DNA from: Sipunculus nudus
Taxonomy: Eukaryota > Annelida > Sipuncula > Golfingiida > Sipunculidae
Assembly (NCBI GenBank): GCA_026874595.1
Contig: CM049313.1
Span: 68,688,659-68,752,658 of the forward strand
DNA length: 64,000 nt
Direction of reading: 5' to 3'
The notes beneath the pieces were generated by a model. That model had not been told where the DNA came from. It worked only from the letters and a program-made list of their open reading frames with translations, and made no database searches. Positions 46,301 to 59,686 of the stretch are shown here, in pieces; the stretch's first letter is position 1, and each line of letters opens with the position of its first letter. A program made the translations under genes and the position numbers.

Positions 46301-47590
46301 AATAACCAAGATGCCACGTGCACAACCTGTTGTTCAGACGTAACGGACCTCTGAAGCTTATTCAAATTGTAACCATTTTGCATGTGGGACACTGGTAGGA
46401 TTTGAACCGAAGACCTTTCATTTACATGCCGATTACTTGTTATTAAGAAATATCTGTGGCAACTTCACAATAGAAGTTAATACACAACTAATACAGTAAT
46501 TAGAATGTGCAGTCGGGGACCTGCAAACTCCCGCCTGAATGCGACGTTCATGTGTGTTCGTTGTCCTAGCCAATGGCAGGGTAATAAACCAATCTCGCCA
46601 TAATATTATTCATGGATTTCTTGGGCTTGGGACAATAAAATCACTGTGTCACAATGGAAATGAGGCATTTGAATGGAAGAAAATATGAAGATCTAAATTA
46701 CCTCAACGAGTTTAATTATTTCTTTATGTGTGTTATCCTAGCTCTTTTAAAACTTAAAGTTGCTGACAGACAAACGAACCAACGAACAAAAAGTTGAAAC
46801 ATATTACCTGCACCTCCCGGTGAAGGTATAACTATAAGCCAATGACACATCTGAGACGACACCCGCGATGTGTGAACCTGGTCTTACGGTTTTTAATTTT
46901 ATTTTCAGTCACATGCAGTTACCTGAATGTTTATCCTTGGAGATTAACATTCGCTCTCTGTCGTGCGCCCTTTAATTTTCCTGATGTTGCAATATACTAA
47001 GTATATGCAAATTATAAACACTTTCATGTTGCCTACAATATAAAACGTATAAGGCTGTGTCCCTTCGTTTGTCATAAAATCAATATCTCAAGCGTTTGTT
47101 TCCTTTTTCATATTGCACGATAAATCGTCGTTTCAGATTCAATGAGTGCCAATATTCTTGCATATCAGTCTGTGGTAAAAGGACCTATAAAAGCAACTCT
47201 CTTCACCTTGTCAACCATAAGAGGATTCTGGGAAGGAGTCCAGGGGACCGAAGCTCCTCCCTTGCCCCCATTCCGTTTTTCAGCCACCTCAACTTTTTTA
47301 AGGGTTTCAGACCAATGTATGCGGTCTGGACCCTCCCCCTCCCCCCTTCCGGACCCGAGAACCTATAATTAGTTTGAATGACGGCTTAGAGAGGCAATAA
47401 AACATGGGTTTGGGTGACTCAAGTTTGTTTATTCTGACACCATGCACAACTAGAATAAACACTCATTACAAGTTACGCATAACTGCTATGTTGGAAGCGC
47501 AAATCTCCCCCTTATACCATAAATGTACAATGCAGACATAATACACAATTACAAGAGTATGCGAATCTGATGTTCATATGATCATTGAAG
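46301..47590. other. Intergenic, no firm gene
   Basis: Overlapping open frames at 47096-47372 are GC- and proline-rich but match no family. A tRNA-like B-box occurs at about 46390-46400 (minus strand) without a cloverleaf. Confidence 0.45.
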
Positions 47591-47596
47591 AACTGG

Positions 47597-47647
47597 ACTG
47601 AGGACTGTCTCTGTATACATATAACGCATACAGAGACAGTCCCCAGT
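47597..47647. repeat. Inverted repeat (20-bp arms, one mismatch)
   Basis: GGACTGTCTCTGTAT and its exact complement are separated by 11 bases, extending to 20-bp arms with one mismatch. A partial single copy (CAGAGACAGTCCCAAGTACC) recurs at about 48203-48222, both close to a GGGCCC-type or ACGCTAT sequence. This is probably the end of a repeat element. Confidence 0.65.
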
Positions 47648-48515
47648 ACAAGCCATTATAGGAAATACGCTATATATTATTTTAAGGGGCCCAATCACTT
47701 ATAAAGCATGTTGAGTTAACATGAAAATAGCCTCTACCCTTTAAAATAAATCTGTACCTGCCAAAATATTGCCTTGAAACAGTTTTCTTACTCCTGTGAA
47801 CGAGTGTTTAAAAACAGTGAACAGGCGCGATCGCAGGTGTCAACATAAACCATTCGTCTGGCCGTGTGCTGCGTGGAGCCACAACACTTGCCAATCAGGA
47901 GATGCCCTGACTTGGCTCGAAAATGTAATACATATTCCCGCTGTCTGAAACGCCGCGTGTTACCCCTCTTCATCGGACCTCCCGTTACGCGGCTTGTTAT
48001 GGTAAACAGACTGAGTTTACCAACACGCAGGGTTATAACAAGGTATTAAACCGTCGTTTGCGTGGAAAAGAGACTGTGTGCTGGAATAGTTTTGCTGGGA
48101 AACTTTTGTATAAAGCAAAACTGAACTAATAGTGTGAAAGAATAGGAACAATATTGCTCCTGATTTTGTCCCTTTAAATTCACCTCTGATTATATTTGTA
48201 TACAGAGACAGTCCCAAGTACCGGTCTTCTATAAGACATACGCTATTTTTACTTAAATTCATCTCTGATTTCTGACAGGTGCCTGTGAATCCGCCAAATC
48301 ACAGAGACATGGGTAAAGTAAGGCATGAAATGTTCCTGAAAAGACATGAGTCCAAATTTATGGCACAAGTGAAACCAGTTAAACTCCTCATATTTGTGCA
48401 GTTTTCACCAAAAGTAAGATCTACAGATGAATACACCATGCAAGATTTCAGGCCGAGACACAAATCCGCTTCTATAATAAAATGCATCGCATAATTCTAT
48501 ATAAACAGAACAGCA

Positions 48516-49640
48516 GATGGCGCCACATGACGGCTTTACAAGAAAACTCTCCAAGATGGATGTACATGCCCAATTTCAGACCAATACAATGAACGACTCC
48601 TTAGATATGAGCAATTTTCACCTAAAGGAAACGTACGGATGGACGCCTCACGAAAACGATTGTAGATGGCGCCACCACTCTCGAATATGAAATCGTTGAA
48701 TCCAAGATCTTTGGACAAGCAAAAATTTCAGACCAATATGGCAAATCATTCTGAGAAAAGGGCATTAATTTTTACGATGAAAACGGTAAGGTTGGTGGCG
48801 CCACCGGTCTGCTTTACAAGAAAAGTCTCCAAGATGGATGTACATGCAACATTTCAGACCAATACATTGAACGACATTGAGATGTGAGCAATTTTCATCT
48901 AAAGCAAATGTACGGATGGACGCCCCCGAAAACGATTGCAAAAGGCGCCATCAGTCTCGAATATGAGATGGAGGTATCCGAGGTTTTTGGACAAGCACAA
49001 TTTCTGCCCAATCTGTTTATTAGCTGACTTAAAATGCTCACAGTCCTGTCAAGTGGCAATGATGGGGTATTAAAAGGCGCAAAAAAATATAGGACACGAG
49101 GTGGCGCCTCCTGTCTTCCGCAGTAGAAGCTATCCGAGATCTTTGGTCAATTTGATTTTTGGACCAATCCATGCAACCCTTATTTAGATATTTATGATTT
49201 TGTGTGATTTTCACCACATATGGCAATACTCAAGATCAAGATCACTCTCATAAGAAAGTCCAGGACTAAAGTTGAAATATACATCATCCCAAATCCCATA
49301 TCTATGTATATGCATAATATGAATGAAAAAGGTCCATTGGTTTTTGACCTATAATGTTCACAGTACTGTCGAGTGAAATGAGGGGGTATTGAACGGCACG
49401 AAATCAAGAAAAAGATAATAGGTGGCGCCAACAATTTCCGGTATATGACAAGTCCATCTAGGAGCTTCGGTCTCTTTGATAATTGGATCAACACATGCAA
49501 GACTTCTTAAGATATTTAAGAATTTGTGATTTCCACCTAAAAGTAGCTATTCAAGGTCAAGATCACTCTTCTATATAGGCATATATAGTGCATAAGCACA
49601 TGTCAAGTTTGGTAAAGATCCGTGAAATATTTTTCGAGTT
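48516..49640 (+). repeat. GGCGCC-punctuated tandem repeat cluster
   Basis: Units of about 278 bp (48516-48793 and 48794-49020) share GCTTTACAAGAAAA, TCTCCAAGATGGATGTACAT, ATTTCAGACCAATAC and GTACGGATGGACGCC. Each is split by a second GGCGCCA...TCTCGAATATGA module. Two further, more diverged units of about 320 bp (about 49095-49420 and 49420-49640) share GGTGGCGCC, GATCAAGATCACTCT-like and GATATTTA segments. No frame is conserved. Confidence 0.7.
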
Positions 49641-49859
49641 ATCTCGCCTGAAAGAAATCTCTGCGGCGGAGGCGGTGGCACGACTGTGCCTAAACAATAC
49701 TATCCCCCGACTTTGTCTGGGGATACAAAAAGTAGAATTCCGGAAAGCAAATGTACTGTACCAGGCTTACTTGGTTATAGTACCAGCTGAACTCTCTGTT
49801 CAGAAACTTCGAAACTGGATTTGTTTGCCTGAAAATGTACACAATGATTAATATTGTAG

Positions 49860-52800
49860 GCATGTCCAGATATAGGATAATTTGGTATTACAATCCTTGT
49901 TGAAATAAATGTCCTTTTCTGGAAACTTTCTATCGGTAGCTTTTATAATGTCTTAATCCGTTTCATCAACAGGTATGATACGTCACCCATTAGCTATATA
50001 ATTAGAGAAACATTTGTAAATATCACACATCAAATTTATTTTGTTTTGCCTATTCATTAAAAAAATGTAAATCGTAACTGGACCTTAAGGTGAGAAAAAA
50101 TCCGATCACATGAACACGTCAAATTATATGTGAATGGTAAATATTAGCTCAGTCTACATAAACGTTTGTTAATAACTGTTACCTTATATCCATTTCAGGG
50201 TAATGTTTATGTCTGGCACCCAAAAGTTCTGAACCGTACTTATACAAGCTCTCTCGCAATAATAAATAAACCGTATTTATAAAGCTCTTACATGCTTCTA
50301 AATACAGGGCATAATTTCGACCCTGTAATAAACTTCAGAGGACATATACACATGTTATAGTTAAAGAATTTACGGTATTTTTCACAGATATCGACCAGAT
50401 TGAACTGTAAAATATCAGCTAAATAGCGTTCTGTTCAGATGAAAAAAATGACATCTCGCCCAGCTTCCATTTTTCAAATAAATTACCTCAGCACATGCGT
50501 AGCACAGTAAGAGTTTGGACTTTTCGGTTATTGTAAGTTTTTTATGTTTTTACCCCACTTATGTTATGATATAATATATATCCTTATCTCTCTCTGCAGT
50601 AAACTTTAACATAGTACGACCAGCTAACATAATATACCCTGACTTATTGAATTGTTCAACAGCCGAGTCAAATTTTATCAATTTCTGAGACTTGTGTTTA
50701 AACCACACAGGCTTTCTTTTCAACCAATTATTTTGATTTTGCAAGCCACCATTCAAGAACTCAGCCGGTAGTATTCACAATATTTTACTTACGCATGCCT
50801 AAAATCTTTTTGCTACATTATATCTAATATAAAATGGTATTTACTCATAATACTTTTCACTTTAGGGCCCCGAGTGTTTCGTGTATTCTGTGTTTTGCTG
50901 GAGTGTATGCAGGCATCTGTAAGCACTTTAAATTCAATGCAAGCGGTAGTCTCTTGTATTTTAAATATTTCTTCACATTCCTTAACTAAATCTATCTTTT
51001 GTTTACTTCTTTTATTTGGTTGCTTGCTGGAACTAATTCCTTGGCCTCTTAGAAAAAAAAATTAAATACTATGCAGAACCTCCAATTTTTAGTGTTATCG
51101 TGTCAAAAATATAATATTTTCTTCAGCTTGATGATATCTCGCATGAGTGGACTAGTTTAGTGTACCAAGTTTAATAGGTTATTAATACGCCCTTTCGGAC
51201 AGTTTACGAGTCTCCGATACGGATCCGTCTGTATAGGACAGTTTGCTAAGAACATAAGAAATGCCATTTTTGTTAAATACTGTCTAATGTATTTCCTTAC
51301 AAAGGATAAAGTTAATAAAACTAGTAATCTTTTTATCTTAGACTTTTCAGATTTTTAATCATCATCAAAACAACTTATGTTAAAACTTATGTTGCATTGG
51401 TTCGAACCCTAGCCATGCCCAAAATACAAAACAATGAAATACATAGCTCTCCATGTTAACGACATGTTTTTACTTACGCATTATTTTTATCTTCGTGCCT
51501 GCATATTAAACCTTAAATCAGAAGACAATAAAAATATCATAGTTATATGGCCCCCTTCAAGGGACAGTGCGACCAACCTGTCGTAGACTTATCCTAAGAA
51601 AAACTCTGAGTGAAGGATTTACCTGACAAGTCAGAGAAATAAGCTTTAACGAACATAGAAATATGATGTTCATCATTTTTGCAACCTGAAAACGCAGTGC
51701 TGAACAATAATAATTATGGTGTAAATAATAAAAATAATAATAATAAAAATAAAAATACATTTCTTCTTATAGCCTATATGTAACGTTAACTTAATTAAAA
51801 TGTAGGTTTTGTATCATTATAGACTGTAAATCTCTCCAGCTTAGGCTAATGACAAGTTATCATATTTACAAGCAATGATGAAGAAGGAATTAAGATAAAT
51901 GACGAAAACAGAGCAGCTCATTGAATGTATGTAATCATTTAGCTAGAACGTCATCGGTAGCGGGTTTTATTTGTGGTATTGGTGTCCTGTGCATCCCTTC
52001 TCCATGAACATATGTTATCGGTCTTGTGTGAATTGTTTCATCTGGTAATAACATACACAGAAAATACCAGTTTTTTTAATATTTTTCTTACTATTTTGAT
52101 ATCCGAACCTAGGTTTTGAGGACTTGTTGCTGCTGACGTGTCCTGCATAGCGTTCAAACATGTGACACAATAATTGGTTGTTATTTTGGTCTACGCACTC
52201 AAATTATGTAAACCGTGAATTCCTAATCAAATGAGATATCAAAGCGACTTTTTCATACAAAGGCCCTTTGTATTGTTATTACTTATGCATAAAGACATGT
52301 AAATGTAAAGGCTTTGTATATGGCAGGATAGGGAAAAATTGTATTGATATATGGGGACAATGCAAGTTTGATAGACAATCACAGGTGACTGTACATATAC
52401 ATTAGTACAAATGGAAATCAATTGAAGTTTAATTAAATCTGCTACCTCAGTTTCTGCAGAACATTTATATCGACGGTGAAATCCCTTTTAGCGAGATAAT
52501 TGATAATGTACTAGTGGGAGAGAGGGTGACAGACAGACGGGAATCCATATCAATATTGGACTCCTCTGGGTCTCCCCTTAAATATAAAAAAAAACAAGTG
52601 TGTTCAAGCAGTCTTTGACAGTGTGAAAATTATGGGAATGGTTGCCTATGAAACAAAGTCTTATTAAAAAGTATTCAACACACTTTTCGCCTCAACTAAA
52701 CAGTTCTTTGGCTTTTTAAAAATTGTTGCATTTTTTGCGCAGCTACTACCACTTTTTATGCTGACTTAACTCAGTACAATGTACATCAAATCTGCAGAAT
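49860..52800. other. Intergenic, no gene seen
   Basis: AT-rich sequence with short open frames of no recognisable likeness. A B-box-like GGTTCGAACCC occurs near 51399 without tRNA structure. Confidence 0.5.
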
Positions 52801-55719
52801 TCCATTTCAGTTTTGGACTAGGTGACAGCCTGACAGGGCAGTGACACACGAGTATCCAGGGGTCCACCAACCTCTGTGGACCACATCTTTACCACAGGCA
52901 CTTGACACAATGTAATCAACGGGTGAGCGATATTACAGGCATCACCTTGCCCATCCTCCTGTTACCTGTCTAACAAACATCCCACTAATTAAACATGTTT
53001 TTCTAAATTTGACTGAGCATCAACTTAATTTATGCTAAATTCACCGCTACATAAGGCTTAAAACTACTTGGCTGATTCCACCCATGCACTAATTAGACCA
53101 TGAGTTAATTTTATATATTTCAGCATTGTACATTTGTATGAATAATATGACATTCACTTGACATTCAGCATGCCATATTCACAATTGTTTTTATAAAATA
53201 ATGTATATAAATTAAACTTGTTATGTGATAATTTTCTATGCAAATATAATTTTTATAATCATGATTGATATAATCATAAATTGATATAATCATAATTTAT
53301 ATGATTTTTATGATTTTTAAATAAAAATACTTTCTTATAAATTTTAAACTATATTTATTCAACAGGTGGCATTGCATAACATACACTTGTACATTTTTAA
53401 TTAATTCAAATTTTAATATGCAACATTTTTAGCTCATTATATTTTTTTAATTAGCATTGTGTATATATTTGTTTTATGTAATAAATTTATTTTTTATATT
53501 CCAACATTTACATATGCGCAGTTGAACATCAGTTTTGATATTTTTATTCGTATATTTCTTTTAATTTTCCATCATACATATGGGATTATTTTTTATATGT
53601 TTTTAAATATTTTTTAAATTCCAAGCAATAAAATGATAACATATGCCAGCAAAATATCTCATTTAAACTGTTTTATATGTGAATGAATATATTCATGAAC
53701 ACTTTTTGTTCCTCCAATAGTTCCAGGTCGTGTGATTGTAGGCGTGGCATAATGTGAATGGGTGTGGTTTCATTAGAGGTCATGCTTTGCTGCCCTTGTA
53801 TGTCAGGGTGAGGTTTCAACTGTCAGTGTGTGTCCACTGGGTACTTCTTGTCGCTTCTTGTGGTCACAGTTAGAGGAGTGCTTAATAAAGGGGTAGGAGA
53901 ACAAAATTTTGCACATTTCAGAAACTTCCCTTTTAAATATCTCACTTTTTGATCATATAATAATATTTTTTACTTGGAGCCATGAATCATAAATTTTTCT
54001 CTCTATCCAATGATATAGATAATGTCCAAGAAAAATAAAAAAAATGTTCATGCCAGTCCCTACAAAAAGATTACCCGGATGAATGGGGGATTACCCATTA
54101 TTGCATGCTAACATAAGAAATGAGTGCCAAGAGATTAAGAGTCACATGTTTTTTTCACATTTACTGTCTATGCAAGTGGATTAGTGGCTGTGCCAAATAT
54201 CAGGCCAAACATACTTAAATCCGTCACTGACAACAGAGGTTATTTCATTTGCAAAATTAGAGGTGCGGGCGGGACCGGACCAACATCCCGACATGGGTAC
54301 TGGTAAAGATTAATCGTGTCCTGTTTGGCAGAGCTCTGCCGATTTTTGCAAATTTTGTGCTGATCAGATGATTGACGGTTTGGAATGCAAGCGGTCACCT
54401 AATTGGTTGCTGGTAAGTCCAATGCTTATGATTATTCATTGAATGACTATGCGATTAAGGTCACATTGAATTGCTATTAGTGTAGATTTGATTAAATTTG
54501 TTACTTTTATATATTTGAGATACACTTATATTAGGTAAATAATAAAGAGATGGACCGTATAGTGTGAAATACGCTAGGAAAATGTCAGATAAGTAATAGT
54601 TATAAGGATATGACCCAGAAAAGTAAGAAATTTAACCGATCTACACAGATAGCTCTTAAAGCGCCTATATGCATGGAGTTGATGGATAGGTAAATTGCGA
54701 TAAATATTTGTCAGGGGCGGATTTAGGACACATATAAATTTCTCACAAATATGTCGCTCAGTACCGAAAAACAGACCTGATGTTGCATCATGATGCATTT
54801 TAAACTACCTCGGACGGCGTCAAACAACCAACATTTTCACCCCCCCCCCCCCCCCCCATTTTAAAATCTAGTATCCAATCCTGTTTAACTCAGGTTAACA
54901 ACCATAGGTGATTGTGCGCTATTAAATTTCAGCCAAATCAGAAATCCAATGTTGATGCCAGACAGCGATCGCAGAATTACTTTGGTCCATGCGCTTTATC
55001 TCAAGAACTGTTCAAGCAATTGTCGTGAAAATTTTGTGTGGACACACAAGGGGATGTTCGCTACCAAAATTTCAGACCCATCAAAATCCAGTGTCATCAG
55101 ACAGCCGACATTTTTTTCGGAACTTGGCATCGTGGGACTCTAACTTGGGACTGTCCATTTGTTTTATATTAACCTTATTATATTAATCTTATAATTAAAT
55201 GGGCTTTTGCGGAGTTCTAAATTTGTGTATTCCTCTATACGTAGTTGATATGGGCATGAGATACGTGTTCATTGTACTCATAACAAGGGTCGTATATTTA
55301 TTGATTTAACACAAAGAGAAGTGCCCAACATCCCAATAGCGTTGTTTTTGAGTGACCCCCCCCCCCCCCCTACAGCATATACTAGTATCTCTAAGAATTA
55401 ATGGGGACTAAATGTGCATTTATAAGACATAATGGCCAAGCACTCAACATGACGTTAACAACATAACAAACAACATAATGTGACTTTCTGGTCTACACAT
55501 TCAGTGAACTTGTTTAACATGTTAAATGTTTCCCCATGATAACATGCGTAACAGCAGCAGACCTTGAAAAAATTAAATAGAACATCATGTGATCTTGATT
55601 TTCGTGATGCAGCGTTGGGTTAAATGCCAGGGAATCATTGAGGGGCGTCATGTTTGATGGCAGTCATTCGTACTTGTCGTTAAGATGTGAAATCAGCTTA
55701 AAGCGGGCTATTCACCTCC
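52801..55719. other. Intergenic, AT-rich, no firm gene
   Basis: Holds a very AT-rich block (about 53100-53700), a CAGGGGCGGATTTAGG motif at 54712 followed by a C-run (54841-54857), and another C-run (about 55359-55371). The frames at 54949-55186 lie in repeat-like sequence resembling the 48.5-kb cluster (ATTTCAGACC). Confidence 0.45.
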
Positions 55720-56275
55720 CATATATTTTTAGGTGATTCCTTGCTAACTATGTGTACATATCAATGAACTCTAGGTAACTCCTGCCGAAAAAAGTCCTCA
55801 TGACCCCTCTTTTACATATGTTTATAACCAAGATTTAAATAAACACAGTAACTTTGAGAAACAAAAAGAAAACATATTACATAAGGTGGTTGGATGCATT
55901 AGTGGTCACTATATGGAAAGTCACTAATTGCAAAACGACCTTTGCAAAACTTTGATTGCTCCGACTTGCCACCGGATGTTTTTTTGTGTATATCTGGATT
56001 TTATTTAACAATCATGTTATAAACACGTGAATATAAACAAAACGAACTGTGTGTGTGTGCGGTAGGAGCGGCGTTTACTGGCTTATTTTTTATAAAAGGT
56101 TCCAGGGATTATCATTAAATAAAAGACGACAGATCTATATCGGAAAAGGCCCAAACCATGTTATAAACACCTGTGTGTGTGCGGTTGGATCGGCGTTTTC
56201 TGGCCAATTTTTTTTATAAAACTTCCAGAGATAATAGACAACAAATATCGGAAAAGGCCCCTTAAGGGGTCTTAA
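55720..56275 (+). repeat. Dispersed repeat family, copy 3, with an internal tail duplication
   Basis: Contains GCAAAACGACCTTTGCAAAA and CATGTTATAAACACGTGAAT. The tail module (CATGTTATAAACAC ... GCGGTTGGATCGGCG) is present twice, about 56015-56130 and 56157-56265. Confidence 0.6.
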
Positions 56276-56364
56276 CATAGAATGGCGATCTTTGGGCGTC
56301 CTGTATGATTCAACAAATTTACAAGGTTGGCGTTAGAGGCTCAAAGAAGGCAGAATTGTCGCCT

Positions 56365-57330
56365 TATATAATATTATTACGTGTACACTCGGACATTTTT
56401 GTAAATATAGATGCTAAAAAAATTACGCTTTTAGTACCTCAAGATCTTATATAGTGCTGCATTTGATACAATAGACATAGATACTTGATCCGACATTTCA
56501 ACATAAATTCAAAATAAGCGGGACAGTTTCTCACTGGTTTAGGGAATATCTTTGTGAATGTAGTAAGCGAGTACTTACTGGAGGCATTTTATCAAGCAAA
56601 ATTAAAATGTACTTTGGTGTACCCCAAGGAACTGTAACAGGACCAGTATTTCCCTATATGACCTTATTAAAATGTCCCTTCCGGATGTTAGTGGTTTTGC
56701 AGATGACAATCATTTTTTTATTATCATCCAGGCCTAAAGGTTATAATGAGATCATAACTATTGGGTACAGAATTTATACTGCAACTGCTTATTAAACTTA
56801 CCTTGAGAGATATAAACGTGGGCAGTATCTCCATAAAATTGGTAAAAAGGTTGCGTGATTTGGGTGATTTATGATCTGAGTATAAGAGAACATATAAATG
56901 CTGTACCTGTATGTAGTAAAGGTTTTTTTATCAACTATTTAGACTGAGGCAGCTAAGGAAATACGTTACAATAACACTTTGTGTACGTTGTTTTATGCGT
57001 TTGTGACCTGACACTTCGATTATGGAAACTCGATGTTTTTAAACTTACTAGAAAAGCAAATTAGCTTATTGCTGCGACTGCAAAACACAGCAGCTCGTCT
57101 GATCTGGGCTACATGTAAATGTGATTGTGCAGAAGAGTGTCTATAAAGACTCTACACTGGCCACAGATACGTGAGCGAAAAATTTAAATCATTTTAGTAT
57201 ATAAAAATATATCAGAAATGCAACGATCATACCTAAGTGAACGTATAAAGGAAAAGACCAGTAAAAGTACTCTTCGATCAAATTTTAGGGATCTGCTAAA
57301 CACTCCTTTAACTAACACCAAAGTTTAATA
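56365..57330 (+). pseudogene. Decayed non-LTR retrotransposon reverse transcriptase (CR1/L2-like)
   Basis: Spread over several frames are the landmarks of a non-LTR RT in the right order: LLRVHSDIF; the catalytic SAAFDTID motif (about 56455); RVLTGGILSSKIK with FGVPQGTVTGPVF (about 56570-56655); FADDNHF (about 56693); LRDLGV (about 56850); and the C-terminal AFVT-x-HFDYGNSMFL with LQNTAARLIWATCKCD (about 56995-57125). Stops and frameshifts occur throughout. No endonuclease or ORF1 was seen nearby. It is an old, truncated copy. Confidence 0.8.
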
Positions 57331-57339
57331 TTATATTTG

Positions 57340-58540
57340 TGTGCGTGCGTGTCTATATATAAAATCGTTCGCCCTAAATCCAAACAAATAAGATGCTTGT
57401 CAACACTACAACTTTAATAACCTCGGACGAGCGGCTGGGTGTTTATATCTAGCCCTGCTAAGAGGGCATGTGTGATTTTACGTTAAATATATATGGTACC
57501 AAATAACAAAGGTGAAAATATGATCCAGTAATCAGAGGAAAAAAAAGGTTACAAAAATATAATTATGCTGAAGTCCCACATTTATTGCGTACCCAGTGAC
57601 GCTATGACGTAAAAAGAAACACCATTTATATTAAACATCTGAAAACACCGGTAGTAGATTTGATGGTTTCTTAACTTGCGCAGCAAAATGACTCACGCAT
57701 CAGTTATCAACAGTATCTTTCACGGTAAGTTAATTATAGAGCATGTATCCCAAACTATGATAACTGAGGAAAAATTTTAAAATATGGTCCCCTGTTTTGC
57801 AAAATTTTCCTATACTACTAATGGGTTCAGATTTAAACCAGGTTTACAGGGTCTGCTTATCCTCTCACAAACAATAACGGATTGTAACGGATAACAAAAT
57901 CGATTTCGAGACGCATATCACACATACCGTGCTTTAGTTGGATGCCCATGCGTATCAGAGATGTGACGGCCAGCATAACGAGAGCTGCATTCTAATGACG
58001 AGTTTTATATTTCAGGTTCTGTAACGGGATAACCGCAGCTATATGTGGCGAAAAACGAATTGTATAATTAGGTCTAATTCCAACAAAAGCAGATTTTACG
58101 GAGATATACCTTTGAAAAGTCTTGCGTAAAATTTCAAGATGCATAATGAAAGGAAGACGCACATTTTGTCTTTCAAAGGAATCGTTTGTGTCTTTATCTA
58201 AAACCAGGTGTTTCAGATGACCCCGGTAACGTAAAATAGCATTATCAGGTCACCATGAGGTAGGGTAAAAGCGATTTAATTTTACCAGTAGGCCTTTAAA
58301 CCGTTTCTGTTTATTTTCTTATCCAAATTACTTTTGAATTTCTTCTGTTTTTTCCCAATCAGGTTGGATCTTTACATATATTTTACCTCATGTTATGTTT
58401 ACTTTATTTAATATTAAAATATTTTGACTTACTTTCAGTCATGTGTCTTTTACGCGTAAAATTACCATAAAGTTAGGTATAAATGTCGACTCTAACCTAA
58501 ACGTTTTAGCTATATCAGCATGGGGTAGGGGTGACTTTAT
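57340..58540. other. Intergenic, no gene seen
   Basis: No recognised coding or element sequence. Confidence 0.5.
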
Positions 58541-58546
58541 CTAAAC

Positions 58547-58758
58547 CAGGGGCGAATTAAGACCCCTTCCCTTTTTTTCGGGCAAAAACATCTAAAAGTA
58601 GGAAAATAAGTGCGAGATATAAAAAAACAGCCGGATCATGATGCCTTTTTCCGGATTAAAAAAAAAACAGCCTAAATTAATATAAAAGGAAGTTTTACAC
58701 TGCAATTCCATAACCCCCCCCCCCCCCCCCAAAAAAAAAAATCCTGTCTCTGCCCCTG
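58547..58758. mobile_element. MITE-like fragment with CAGGGGC ends and a poly-C/poly-A core
   Basis: Starts CAGGGGCGAATTAAGAC and ends TGTCTCTGCCCCTG, giving 7-base perfect inverted ends. A run of about 16 C then about 11 A lies near the right end. No obvious target duplication. Confidence 0.4.
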
Positions 58759-59686
58759 TGAACAGTGTATGGATATCAAAGCATCATGTACAGGATACCT
58801 GCGTGGTCATATGAAATGTATAATAGGCTTCAGTTTACTCTGGCTGTGGGGTAGTTTGACATCGATGCATCAGTATATATATTTGACATGTCTGATCAAA
58901 TTAGGTCACATCTTAAGCTCAGTTGCCTTGCAATCCAGCGAGATTATCCCGAGTAGACACGTGTGATGAGATAATCATAGCAAGGCCGATCAGTATCGGA
59001 GGAATCCCTCTACTGAAGTAACATCAAAGAGATTAATAGTAGTTATAATATGGACATTAAAGATTGGCGTAAGTTTCATCACACGATTAGGAGGGTTGCG
59101 CGATAGTATCGATATATCGGAATATATCGCGATACGGTGGTTCGCATATTGCGTATCGCGATACAGTTTTTGTAAGTATCGGTATTTTCGATAATTTGTT
59201 AAACATGCCTACAACTGATATTTTTGTAGTAAAATGTTTCTGTTACGATTAATACATGAAATGCTGAACATGGTCATATTTATTCATCAATTCATTAAAT
59301 TCCTCTCGTCACAATTTATGGAAATATATACTCTCGTCAACGTTTATTGTAATTGCCTTAAGATCAAGTGTTAGGTTAACAGTACTATTGTTTAATAACT
59401 GCAGCCTTGCGACGTTGGACACTGCTAACTGTTATTGTACACTCCACCTATACCTTTCTGTGCTAAACCACAGTCCAAAATTCTCCTATTGTAACATTCT
59501 GTGCACATGTAAGGCATAAAGAAAACTAGGTCGACGGACTATTTTTGCGATTTCGGCCCTAATGACATGGCAGGGAATAAGCCACTATAAAAAGCCTTAA
59601 GAATCAGCTACGAAGCATTACGGAGCGAATATGAGTTTTTTTACAAAAATAAAATCAGCAGTTTGTTTCATGGGAGCTACTAGTAA

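Noticed and set aside
46385-46412. tRNA B-box-like GGTTCAAATCC (minus strand); also GGTTCGAACCC near 51399 and GTTCAAATCC near 19052
   Set aside because: No T-stem pairing, A-box or acceptor stem could be fitted; at most SINE remnants or chance.
47096-47372. Overlapping proline-rich frames
   Set aside because: Two frames are equally open in GC-rich, repeat-like sequence. No family or splice partner.
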